Origin: Chloroflexota bacterium | GTDB taxonomy: Bacteria > Chloroflexota > Anaerolineae > J036 > Brachytrichaceae | Assembly (NCBI GenBank): GCA_021813225.1 | Contig: JAKALH010000108.1 | Coordinates: 1-8,219 of the forward strand | Reading direction: 5' to 3' | DNA length: 8,219 nt | In this document: positions 1-6,615 of the stretch, in pieces | Layout: the number at the start of each line of letters is the position of its first letter | Position numbering within the stretch: position 1 is the first letter of the stretch | Notes under the pieces: generated by a model | Seen by the model: the letters and a program-made list of their open reading frames with translations, nothing else | Database searches by the model: none | Told to the model about the DNA's origin: nothing | Program-made: the position numbers and the translations under genes

Positions 1-98
1 CTATAGATAATGGCAATGATGAGGAGCCTGGACAGTAGCGGCCGGCGGACTGGAAGCAGAGACAGCCGCGGGCGACTGCGCCGAGGAAGAGCGTACAA
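1..98 (-). CDS. Possible N-terminus of a membrane protein, cut by the window edge
   Basis: Reading the minus strand from a TTG at 98-96 gives an open frame of 32 codons that runs off the left edge. The product begins with an arginine-rich stretch (PRRSRPRLSLLPVRRP) and goes directly into a hydrophobic run (LLIIAIIY), the usual pattern of a cytoplasmic positive tail followed by a first transmembrane helix. A good ribosome binding site, AGGAAG on the minus strand (plus positions 104-109), lies five bases before the TTG. The gene would be divergent from ndk with about 130 bases between the starts. The family cannot be named from so little. A competing minus frame from an ATG at 118 gives a cysteine-rich peptide with no binding site and is less likely. 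The call depends on start context and hydropathy only. Confidence 0.42.
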   Translation of the reverse strand, partial: MYALPRRSRPRLSLLPVRRPLLSRLLIIAIIY

Positions 99-228
99 TC
101 AGGCTTCCTGAATCTCATATACTGGAAGACACGGCAACGACATTCCGATATCTCATACCCTGAGCCACCAGTCTCCGGACTTAATCTCCAGGCTCGCAAC
201 CTAATCGCAGGACAAGGAAATACGATAA

Positions 229-678
229 ATGGAAAGAACTCTGATAATCGTCAAGCCCGATGGCGTGCAGCGCGCGTTGGTGGGTGAAATCATCAAGCGG
301 TTTGAAGCGCGCGGCTTGCGCATCGCGGGGATGAAAATGATGCAGATATCCCGCGACACGGCGGAAAAGCATTACGCCGAGCACAAGGGCAAGTCCTTCT
401 ACGAGGGTACAGTCGCCTATATGACATCCGCGCCGGTGGTGGTGCTGTGTCTGGAAGGCCCCGATGCCGTGGCGGCGGCGCGCGCCACGATGGGCGCTAC
501 CAACCCGCTGAACGCCCCCGCCGGCACCATCCGCGGCGACCTGGGCATGCATATCTCGCGCAACCTGGTCCACGGCGCCGACAAGCCCGAGACCGCCGTG
601 CGCGAGCTGGCGCTCTACTTCACGGAAGATGAACTGCTGAGCTACGTGCGCGCTTCCGATAAATGGCTGAAAGAGTAG
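229..678 (+). CDS. ndk: Nucleoside diphosphate kinase
   Basis: A 149-residue protein, the normal length for a bacterial NDK. It moves the gamma-phosphate of ATP onto other nucleoside diphosphates through a phosphohistidine intermediate and so balances cytosolic NTP and dNTP pools. Seen directly: the N-terminal strand with ERTLIIVKPDGVQR (K9 and D11 region), and near the C-terminus the active-site segment RNLVHGADKPETAVRE with the catalytic histidine at residue 115. Most family members read HGSDS here; HGAD is a mild variant that keeps the histidine and the following glycine. The ATG at 229 is preceded by AAGGAAA at 214-220, ten or so bases upstream, and the protein aligns with the family from its first residue. 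It is followed by a 104-base gap and then gltX on the same strand. No convincing promoter was found upstream. Confidence 0.97.
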   Translation: MERTLIIVKPDGVQRALVGEIIKRFEARGLRIAGMKMMQISRDTAEKHYAEHKGKSFYEGTVAYMTSAPVVVLCLEGPDAVAAARATMGATNPLNAPAGTIRGDLGMHISRNLVHGADKPETAVRELALYFTEDELLSYVRASDKWLKE

Positions 679-717
679 AAAATCGCTCGTGACAACTCCG
701 CTAGGCAGAAACGCCCA

Positions 718-746
718 TTGACTTGGCACCAGCACCCGATTCCAAT
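718..746 (+). promoter_or_regulatory. Candidate sigma70-type promoter for gltX
   Basis: TTGACT (718-723, five of six consensus bases) is followed by exactly 17 bases and then TCCAAT (741-746, four of six consensus bases), with an AT-rich stretch just downstream. Transcription would start near 753, about 30 bases before the preferred gltX ATG at 783. If real, it would drive gltX and the packed genes behind it independently of ndk. The -10 box is weak, so this stays a candidate. Confidence 0.45.
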
Positions 747-782
747 AAACAGTAAACCTGATTGAATAGCATTGGATCATCG

Positions 783-2300
783 ATGACCAGCTCCGTTTGC
801 ACCCGTTTCGCTCCTTCGCCGACTGGCGACCTGCATATCGGCGGCGTTCGCACGGCTATTTTCGCCTGGCTGACCGCGCGCCATCATGGCGGGAAGTTCT
901 TCATCCGGCTGGAAGATACCGACCAGGAACGTTATATGCCTGGGTCGGCCCGGCGCATCCTGGAGACGTTCGACTGGCTGGGCATACAACTGGACGGCGG
1001 CCCTGACCATGCATCGCTGCGGCAGATGAAAACCGACGAGGATTACGCCGGCGCGCTGGCAGACGGCAGCTATAAAGGCATCTCCGGGCCGTTTGTGCAA
1101 TCGCAGCGCCTGCCGCTCTACCAGCAATGGGCGGAGTGGCTTGTTGAGCACGGCTGCGCTTACCGCGCCAACGAGACGCCCGAGGAACTGGAGCGCATGC
1201 GCGCTGCCGTCATCGAGCGGAAAGAAGTATGGAACTTCCGCGAGGAAATGCGCCTGCGCACCGACATCGACCCGGCGCAGCCGCACGTGATACGCATGCG
1301 CGTCATCCCGCGCGACGGCATCACGCAGTTACACGACCTGGTCAAGGGCGATGTGGCATTTGAGAATGCCAACACCGACGACGCGGTACTGCTCAAGGCG
1401 GATGGATATCCCACCTATCACCTGGCGAACGTGGTGGACGACCATCTGCAGGAGGTTACGCACGTCATCCGCGGCGACGACTGGCTTTCCAGCGCGCCCA
1501 AGCATATCCTGCTGTACCGCTACTTCGGCTGGGAACTGCCGCAGTTCGCGCACGTGCCCAATGTGCTGGGCGAGGATGGCCGCAAGCTGAGCAAGCGGCA
1601 CGGCGCAACCAGCGTGTTCGAATTCCGCGACCAGGGCTACCTGCACGAGGCGGTCATCAATTTCCTGGCGATGCTGGGCTGGGCGCCTGGCGAGGGCGAC
1701 GAGCAGAATGTCTTCACGGCGGATGAACTGATCGAGAAGTTCTCCGAGGAGCACATTGGCAGTTCGCCCGCCGTCTTCAGCTACAGCAAACTGGATTGGC
1801 TGAACGGCGTGCATATCCGGCGGCTGCCGCCTGCCGAACTGGCCGAGCGCCTGCTGCCGTTCGTAGAGCAGGCCGGCCTGAAATTTGACACGCCGGAAGC
1901 GCAGGCGCGTTTCCGGCAGGCCATCCCGCTCATTCAGGAGCGCATCAAAACGCTGCGGGATGCGGCGGGACTGATCGACTTCATCTTCACCGATATCGAA
2001 ACGCCCGCGAAGCAGGCGCTGATCGGGCAGAAAATGGATCAGGCGGCTTCGCTGGCGGCGCTGCGCGAGACGAAAGCGCTGCTGGAACAACTGCCGGTAT
2101 TCGACGAAGCGCCTATGGAACAGGCCATGCGCACCCTGGCGGAACGCCTGCATCTGAAGGCCGGCCAGTTGTTCACGATCGTGCGCAACGCGGTGACCGG
2201 GAAGAGCGTCACGCCGCCGCTGTTCGGCACCATCAGCGTGATGGGGCGCGAGACGGCGCTCCAGCGGCTGGAGCGGGCGATCCGTGTCCTGAGCGAGTAA
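783..2300 (+). CDS. gltX: Glutamyl-tRNA synthetase
   Basis: A 505-residue class I aminoacyl-tRNA synthetase that charges tRNA-Glu in the cytosol (and tRNA-Gln too if the enzyme is non-discriminating, which cannot be decided here). The Rossmann fold shows TRFAPSPTGDLHIGGVRTAI with the HIGH-type motif HIGG at residues 18-21, and the KMSKS-type loop KLSKR at 268-272. Between them are the family segments YPTYHLANVVDDH and RGDDWLSSAPKHILLY. A helical C-terminal anticodon-binding half of normal size follows, so this is a full synthetase and not the short GluQ-type paralogue. The segment after GCAYRANETPEEL (residues 124-136) lacks the cysteines of zinc-binding relatives. The ATG at 783 is preferred because the conserved region starts a few residues later and GGA sits at 774-776; an in-frame TTG at 762 would add seven residues but has no binding site. 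Confidence 0.97.
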   Translation: MTSSVCTRFAPSPTGDLHIGGVRTAIFAWLTARHHGGKFFIRLEDTDQERYMPGSARRILETFDWLGIQLDGGPDHASLRQMKTDEDYAGALADGSYKGISGPFVQSQRLPLYQQWAEWLVEHGCAYRANETPEELERMRAAVIERKEVWNFREEMRLRTDIDPAQPHVIRMRVIPRDGITQLHDLVKGDVAFENANTDDAVLLKADGYPTYHLANVVDDHLQEVTHVIRGDDWLSSAPKHILLYRYFGWELPQFAHVPNVLGEDGRKLSKRHGATSVFEFRDQGYLHEAVINFLAMLGWAPGEGDEQNVFTADELIEKFSEEHIGSSPAVFSYSKLDWLNGVHIRRLPPAELAERLLPFVEQAGLKFDTPEAQARFRQAIPLIQERIKTLRDAAGLIDFIFTDIETPAKQALIGQKMDQAASLAALRETKALLEQLPVFDEAPMEQAMRTLAERLHLKAGQLFTIVRNAVTGKSVTPPLFGTISVMGRETALQRLERAIRVLSE

Positions 2301-2315
2301 AGGCGCGCTGCTGTC

Positions 2316-3161
2316 ATGAAAGAGACGGATTTACAGTTGACCCTGGAACGCGCGACGGATGCCGTGCGCGCCAAGTGCGCGCGGCCGTGCCGTCTGCTGC
2401 TCGTGCTGGGCAGCGGCCTGGGCGGGCTGGCCGAGGAAGTGGAGTCCCCTGTTCGCGTTCCCTACGGCGACATCCCCGGCTTCGCGGTCTCCACAGTGCC
2501 GGGGCATCGCGGCGGGTTTCTGTTCGGCGAGCTGTGCGGCGTGCCGGTCATCGTCATGCAGGGGCGCGTGCACTTCTACGAGGGCTACCCCATGTGGCAG
2601 ATCACGTTGCCCGTGCGGGTGGCGCGCCTGCTGGGCGCCGAGGCGATGATCGTCAGCAATGCCGCGGGCGGAATCAACCGCGACTTCCGCGTGGGCGATG
2701 TCATGCTCATGACCGACCACATCAACCTGCTGGGCATGGCGGGCAACAATCCGCTGATCGGGCCGAACGTCGACACGCTCGGCCCGCGCTTCCCCAGCAT
2801 GACCGCAGCCTATGACCCGCTGCTGCGCCACAGTGCCGTGCGCGTTGCCGCTGCCGCAGGCGTGGATCTGAAACAGGGCGTATACGCAGGGCTGGCCGGC
2901 CCGAACTTTGAGACGCCGGCCGAGTTGCGTTTCCTGCGCGCCATCGGCGCGGATGCCGTCGGCATGTCTACGGTGAACGAGGTGGTGGCGGCGCGGCATG
3001 CCGGAATGCGCGTGCTGGGTTTCAGCGGCATCACCAACGTGGCGAGATTGAGCCAGGATGAGGGCGAACCGCCTTCGCATCAGGAGGTTCTGGCAGCAGG
3101 GCCTAAAATAGCACCCAGAATGCTGGCAATCGTGAAAGGTGTATTGGCCGAATGGACATAA
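2316..3161 (+). CDS. punA: Purine nucleoside phosphorylase, trimeric type
   Basis: A 281-residue enzyme of the trimeric PNP family, which splits inosine and guanosine with phosphate into the base and ribose 1-phosphate in purine salvage. Nearly every active-site residue is visible at positions matching the human enzyme: phosphate-binding S33 in LGSGLG, H64 in VPGH, R84, H86 and Y88 in GRVHFYEGYP, A116 in SNAAGG, E199 in GPNFETPAE, the methionine in VGMSTVNE, and N241 in GITN. The glutamate and asparagine that bind 6-oxopurines are both kept, so inosine and guanosine are expected substrates. MTA phosphorylases belong to the same superfamily, but the FETPAE and GITN segments favour PNP. The gene starts 15 bases after gltX with only a poor binding site, suggesting cotranscription, and its end overlaps the next gene by 10 bases. 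The symbol punA is by family analogy. Confidence 0.94.
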   Translation: MKETDLQLTLERATDAVRAKCARPCRLLLVLGSGLGGLAEEVESPVRVPYGDIPGFAVSTVPGHRGGFLFGELCGVPVIVMQGRVHFYEGYPMWQITLPVRVARLLGAEAMIVSNAAGGINRDFRVGDVMLMTDHINLLGMAGNNPLIGPNVDTLGPRFPSMTAAYDPLLRHSAVRVAAAAGVDLKQGVYAGLAGPNFETPAELRFLRAIGADAVGMSTVNEVVAARHAGMRVLGFSGITNVARLSQDEGEPPSHQEVLAAGPKIAPRMLAIVKGVLAEWT

Positions 3162-3907
3162 TTCCGCAGTTGATTACCCGCTACAGCATCGTGCTGTATG
3201 CCGTATGCGGCATCGCCTGCGCCTACTTTTTCTTCACGGGCGTGGCATCGCTGCGGGAACTGCGCCGCGCGGTGTTCCGGCTGGAGCGCCGGGCTGTCGT
3301 GTCGCGAGCCATCAACGCCATGCTGAAAGCGGTCCTGTGCATGATCATCGGTGTCGCCATCTATGCTGTCACCACCATCGCGCCGGTGACGCGCGCGAAT
3401 TCGCTGCTGGACTCACCGACGAACACGCCCAGCGGGATTCTCATCCCCACATCGATGCCCACGGCGGACATCAAGACCTCCGGCCGGGAACTGAGCAGTC
3501 TGGTTTTCACGCCCACGATCACATTCGCGAACGCGACCCCCGCAGCCGGCGCAGCCGCAGCGCCGGCAGCTATTGCGCCGGCGGAATTGAAGTCGGACTG
3601 CTCTGATGCCAATGCGCAAATCATCAGTCCGGCCCAGGGCGAGCGCATCAGCGGCAATATCATCGTGAGCGGGACGGCGGTGCTCGGCGCAGCAGGCGAC
3701 TGGTACAAGCTGGAGATCCTGCCGCCGGGGTCTTCGCAGTGGGCGATGCTCGGGCAGGGCAAGTCGACCGTTATCGCCGGCAGATTGCTGGGCGGTTTCA
3801 ATACGTCGGGGTTCGCCCCCGGCCTGTATCCGTTCCGTCTGCAGGTGGTCGCAGCCGATGGCGGGATTATCGCCACCTGCCGCGTGCCAATCACCATCGG
3901 CCCATAA
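3152..3907 (+). CDS. Two-helix membrane protein with external Ig-like beta-sandwich domain
   Basis: A 251-residue protein without an assigned function. Two hydrophobic helices are visible at about residues 12-31 and 57-78. The loop between them is strongly positive (RELRRAVFRLERR), so it should be cytoplasmic, leaving the long C-terminal part outside. That part has a Thr/Pro/Ala-rich linker (about 80-147, including an alanine-rich run at 131-140) and then a sandwich-like domain from about 150. It contains IISPAQGERISGNIIVSGTA, WYKLEILPPGSSQW and FAPGLYPFRLQVV. From memory, very similar domains end penicillin-binding and other surface proteins of Chloroflexota. C150 and C243 flank the domain and could form a disulfide. 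The ATG at 3152 lies inside the last codons of punA, with no good binding site, which suggests translation by reinitiation after punA. A structural or sensory role at the cell surface is inferred only. Confidence 0.82.
   Translation: MDIIPQLITRYSIVLYAVCGIACAYFFFTGVASLRELRRAVFRLERRAVVSRAINAMLKAVLCMIIGVAIYAVTTIAPVTRANSLLDSPTNTPSGILIPTSMPTADIKTSGRELSSLVFTPTITFANATPAAGAAAAPAAIAPAELKSDCSDANAQIISPAQGERISGNIIVSGTAVLGAAGDWYKLEILPPGSSQWAMLGQGKSTVIAGRLLGGFNTSGFAPGLYPFRLQVVAADGGIIATCRVPITIGP
3532..3584 (+). repeat. Low-complexity alanine/proline linker DNA
   Basis: Within the 3152-3907 gene, repeated GCAGCC/GCGCCGGC-type triplets encode an Ala/Pro-rich linker (residues about 128-145). It joins the membrane part to the external sandwich domain. 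Such tracts can vary in length by slippage, although no variation can be seen from a single sequence. Confidence 0.5.
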
Positions 3908-3942
3908 CCCTGCGGAAACGTCCCGCACCGCAACCACACGCC

Positions 3943-4479
3943 ATGAACATACGCAATGCCGAACTGTCCGATATTGACCTGATCATCGCGCTGGACCACA
4001 GCTATATGACCGACCACGTCTGGCAGATGAGCGGGCGTGACGGCAATGAGGAGTTCAGCACCACATTCCGCCTGGCGCGGCTGCCCCGCCAGTTGCAGGT
4101 TCCCTACCAGCACGATCAGGCCACGCTGCGGCGCATCCTGCATCGCTGCGATATGGTATGGGTGATGGAAGGCAAGAACAATCGGGATCTGCTGGGCTAT
4201 CTGGGCATGATGACGATGCCGTGGCAGAACAGCGGCTACCTGGCGTGCATGACGGTGATACCCGGCGCACGCCGCAAGGGTATCGCTACGCAACTGATTC
4301 ACACCGCTATGGCGCAGGCCAGGAAAGATGGGCTGAACAGCCTGACCGTCGACCTGCAGACGAAGAATTATCCGGCGGCGCGGTTCTGCCAGACGCGCGG
4401 CTTCCACTTCTCCGGCTACTCCGATAATTACTATCAGGCCCGCGACATCGCTCTCTTCTTTGCGTATAGAATCCGATAG
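3943..4479 (+). CDS. GNAT-family N-acetyltransferase
   Basis: A 178-residue protein with the layout of a GNAT acetyltransferase, which moves an acetyl group from acetyl-CoA to an amine. The beta-4 strand YLACMTVIPG leads into the pyrophosphate-binding loop RRKGIA (residues 110-115) and the helix after it. Next comes the motif B region with N142, Y143, A146 and F148 (NYPAARFCQTRGF) and a C-terminal aromatic strand (NYYQARDIALFFAYRI). The order resembles RimI-like single-domain members, but the substrate cannot be read from the sequence. The ATG at 3943 is chosen because MNIRNAELSDIDLI is the normal first strand of the family; the frame stays open upstream into the previous gene, but that extension has no such features. 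There is no clear ribosome binding site. The gene lies 35 bases after the membrane-sandwich gene and 51 bases before the large sensor gene. Confidence 0.88.
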   Translation: MNIRNAELSDIDLIIALDHSYMTDHVWQMSGRDGNEEFSTTFRLARLPRQLQVPYQHDQATLRRILHRCDMVWVMEGKNNRDLLGYLGMMTMPWQNSGYLACMTVIPGARRKGIATQLIHTAMAQARKDGLNSLTVDLQTKNYPAARFCQTRGFHFSGYSDNYYQARDIALFFAYRIR

Positions 4480-4486
4480 GAAAGGC

Positions 4487-4521
4487 GTCAAACTGAAAAC
4501 GGCGGTGGCGCCGCGTTTGAC
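4487..4521. repeat. Inverted repeat in the leader of the membrane sensor gene
   Basis: GTCAAA (4487-4492) and TTTGAC (4516-4521) are perfect six-base arms. Nested inside is a second foldable element, AAACG (4497-4501) against CGTTT (4514-4518), continuing as CGGT against GCCG with a single bulged G and a three-base loop. The TTT at 4516-4518 is shared by both pairings, so the two full stems compete. No T-run follows, so a standard terminator is unlikely. It lies 9 bases before the ATG at 4531, where a protein-binding site or an RNA hairpin could affect expression. Confidence 0.5.
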
Positions 4522-4530
4522 CGGCACAGA

Positions 4531-6597
4531 ATGACGGACATTTTCGCAACACTCCTGGGTGCGGTTACATTGCTGAATCGCATCATGTCGGCCGGCATCC
4601 TGATCACGGCCTTCGCGCTGGTGATCTATATCGGCCTGTACAACCGGCGCAGCCAGATTGCGCGCATTTTTGCGGTGCTGTTGCTGTGCATCATCGGCTC
4701 GTACCTGGGCGATCTGCTGGCGCAGTTGTCCACACCGCCGGCGTTCGATCTGATGCGCCTGCAATGGGTCGGCATCGCGCTTATGCCGGCTGCGGCTCTC
4801 GGCCTGTCCGATACGCTGCTGCGCGCCACCGGCGAAATGTCGCCCGTGCGCCGCATCGCCGTGCGAGCCGGCTATGTCACGGGCGTCGCCGTGTTCCTGC
4901 TGGTCGTCTTCACCGATCTGGTGGTCATGCCCGGCGATCCCGCGCTCAAGCTGCCCCATTTGAACCCCGGCCTGCTCTTCTACGCTTTCAGCCTGTTCTA
5001 TTTCAGCAGCGTGGGCTGGGCGATGTATAACGTCATCGAGGCGCGCCGGCGTTCGTTGACGGCTACCAGCAGGCGGCGCATGACTTACTTTACGCTCTCA
5101 TTCCTTGCGCCCACGCTGGGCATCTTCCCCTATCTGCTGCCGGTCGGCTGGCCGCAGGCCCTGCCCGAGATCATCCCGTGGACCAGCATCCTGGTGGTGA
5201 ACACCGCCATCGGCGCGGGCATCACCCTGATGGGCTACAGCGTCGCCTACTATGGGGCCAGCGCGCCGGACCGCGTCATCAAACGCCGCCTGATCAAGTA
5301 TCTGTTCCGCGGGCCGCTGCTGGCTGCGGCGGTCATCACCGTGCTGGTGCTCAGCAGCCGCGTCGAAAAGTTGTTCGGGCTGCCCGGAGATTTCGTCGGG
5401 CTGATCGCGGCGTCCACCATCATCCTGCTGGCGCAGTTGTTCATCGTCACGTTGCAGCCCACGCTCGACCGGCTCATCGCCGGCGAAGACAGCGGCGAGG
5501 TGAGCTATCTGCAGCAGTTCAGCGAGCGCCTGATGACCACCTCCGACCTGCGCCAGTTCCTGGAAAATATCCTGGCGGCGTTGTGCGATCTGCTGCGCGC
5601 CCGCACCGCCTTCGTGATGAAAATCACCGACCTTGAGCAGTCGGTTGCACAACAGGCCGGCAGCGCCGACCTGCCCGATGTCGAGCCGGTCCTGGTCACC
5701 ATCGGCAACCTCGACCTCGAAAAGCTGATACCACGTTCGGAGGCGGTGCGCTCCGTGGTGCAGGCGCATTCCAGCAACGGCAAAGGCCCCGGCAATGGGC
5801 ACGCCCAGGAAACCCTGCCTGCACCGGAAGCCGCGCCAGTCGCCGAGGGCGGCGTGGCGGCGCCGGTCGCCGAGGCGCCGGTGCTGGAAATCGAGAATGA
5901 TTTCATCCTGTGGGAAGGTTACTGGCTGATCCCGCTGCGCGCGCGGGAGACGCAGGAAGTGCTCGGCGTGATCGGCCTGGTGGCGCGGGCGTCCGAACCC
6001 GAACTCACCGACGAGGAGCGCGAAGGAGTCGCGGTGCTGGTCGCGCAGACGGCGCGCGCGCTGGAAGATTCCATCATGCAGCGGCGCGCCTTCGAAGCCC
6101 TGACGCGCATCATTCCCGAGGCTGATGACATGCAGCGCCGCATCGCCGAGACGCGCAACCCCGCCGCGCCGACCGTGGCCGACTTTGAACTGGTGCCGGA
6201 AGGCTACGACGACTTCACGCACCTCGTGCGCGATGCGCTCAGCCAGTACTGGGGCGGGCCGCGGCTGGCGAACTCGCCCATGATGCGGCTGCGCGTGGTG
6301 GCGGACGCGCTGGAAGCCAACAACGGCAACGCCACCAAGGCGCTGCGCGCCGTGCTCTTCGAGGCCATCGAACGGCTGAAGCCCGATGGCACGCGCAGCT
6401 TTACCGCAACCGAGTGGCTGCTTTACAATATCCTTGAGATGAAAATCGTGCAGGGCCAGCGCGTGCGCGACGTGGCGCGCAAACTGGTGATGAGCGAGAG
6501 CGACCTGTACCGCAAGCAGCGTTCCGCCTTCGAGGAAGTCGCGCGCATCGTCCTGGAGATGGAACGCGAGGCGCGCGCGAAGCCGGACAAGACCTAG
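4531..6597 (+). CDS. Membrane sensor with 9 helices, GAF-like domain and C-terminal HTH-like module, no kinase
   Basis: A 688-residue protein. About nine hydrophobic helices are seen, near residues 11-37, 44-66, 75-97, 110-132, 147-168, 184-205, 217-240, 259-276 and 288-308. This resembles the multi-helix N-terminal part of some sensor histidine kinases. A GAF-like domain follows (about 325-515). It begins SERLMTTSDLRQFLENILAA, is interrupted by a Gly/Ala/Pro-rich insert at about 411-450, and resumes with YWLIPLRARETQEVLGVIGL and a helix. The C-terminal part (about 560-680) carries ALRAVLFEAIERLKP, EWLLYNILEMKIVQG and VARKLVMSESDLYRKQR, which looks like a sigma-region-4 or HTH segment. No histidine phosphoacceptor box or ATP-binding N/G boxes are present, so it is not a kinase by itself. 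The likely role is a membrane-anchored signal receiver that controls a partner or DNA directly; that is inference. The ATG at 4531 lacks a clear binding site. Confidence 0.85.
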   Translation: MTDIFATLLGAVTLLNRIMSAGILITAFALVIYIGLYNRRSQIARIFAVLLLCIIGSYLGDLLAQLSTPPAFDLMRLQWVGIALMPAAALGLSDTLLRATGEMSPVRRIAVRAGYVTGVAVFLLVVFTDLVVMPGDPALKLPHLNPGLLFYAFSLFYFSSVGWAMYNVIEARRRSLTATSRRRMTYFTLSFLAPTLGIFPYLLPVGWPQALPEIIPWTSILVVNTAIGAGITLMGYSVAYYGASAPDRVIKRRLIKYLFRGPLLAAAVITVLVLSSRVEKLFGLPGDFVGLIAASTIILLAQLFIVTLQPTLDRLIAGEDSGEVSYLQQFSERLMTTSDLRQFLENILAALCDLLRARTAFVMKITDLEQSVAQQAGSADLPDVEPVLVTIGNLDLEKLIPRSEAVRSVVQAHSSNGKGPGNGHAQETLPAPEAAPVAEGGVAAPVAEAPVLEIENDFILWEGYWLIPLRARETQEVLGVIGLVARASEPELTDEEREGVAVLVAQTARALEDSIMQRRAFEALTRIIPEADDMQRRIAETRNPAAPTVADFELVPEGYDDFTHLVRDALSQYWGGPRLANSPMMRLRVVADALEANNGNATKALRAVLFEAIERLKPDGTRSFTATEWLLYNILEMKIVQGQRVRDVARKLVMSESDLYRKQRSAFEEVARIVLEMEREARAKPDKT
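5833..5875 (+). repeat. 16-base direct repeat coding the APVAE insert
   Basis: GCGCCAGTCGCCGAGG (5833-5848) and GCGCCGGTCGCCGAGG (5860-5875) match at 15 of 16 bases with a period of 27 bases, nine codons. They encode the repeated peptide APVAE inside the flexible insert of the GAF-like region. The frame-preserving period fits a small in-frame duplication. Confidence 0.7.
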
Positions 6598-6615
6598 CGC
6601 GCTGCCCGTTGTGTG

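Noticed and set aside
10..111. Small plus-strand frame MAMMRSLD... of 33 codons
   Set aside because: It has no binding site, an Arg/Ser/Gly-biased composition, and overlaps a more credible minus-strand frame.
94..123. TACAAT (94-99) and TATACT (118-123) as -10 boxes for ndk
   Set aside because: Neither has a recognisable -35 box at 16-18 bases or an extended TG element, and both lie over 100 bases from the ATG.
181..780. A 199-codon minus-strand open frame opposite ndk
   Set aside because: No motif, low-complexity His/Gln/Arg composition, and fully antisense to ndk.
762..782. TTG at 762 as the gltX start
   Set aside because: No binding site precedes it and the added residues are outside the family's conserved start; ATG at 783 fits better.
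1329..2153. A 274-codon minus-strand open frame opposite gltX
   Set aside because: Antisense to a fully conserved synthetase; the composition is typical of a shadow frame.
3739..3942. Upstream extension of the acetyltransferase frame
   Set aside because: It overlaps the coding end of the sandwich protein in another frame and has no GNAT features; the first GNAT strand begins at the ATG at 3943.
3361..4959. A 532-codon open frame on the minus strand across three plus-strand genes
   Set aside because: It lies opposite the sandwich protein, acetyltransferase and sensor genes, which have clear domains. Its translation is rich in Arg, Gln, His and Ala with no recognisable motif, as expected for the antisense of GC-rich coding DNA.
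5098..6222. A 374-codon minus-strand open frame opposite the sensor gene
   Set aside because: The His/Arg/Gln-rich translation has no domain pattern, and the plus strand carries a convincing multi-domain protein.
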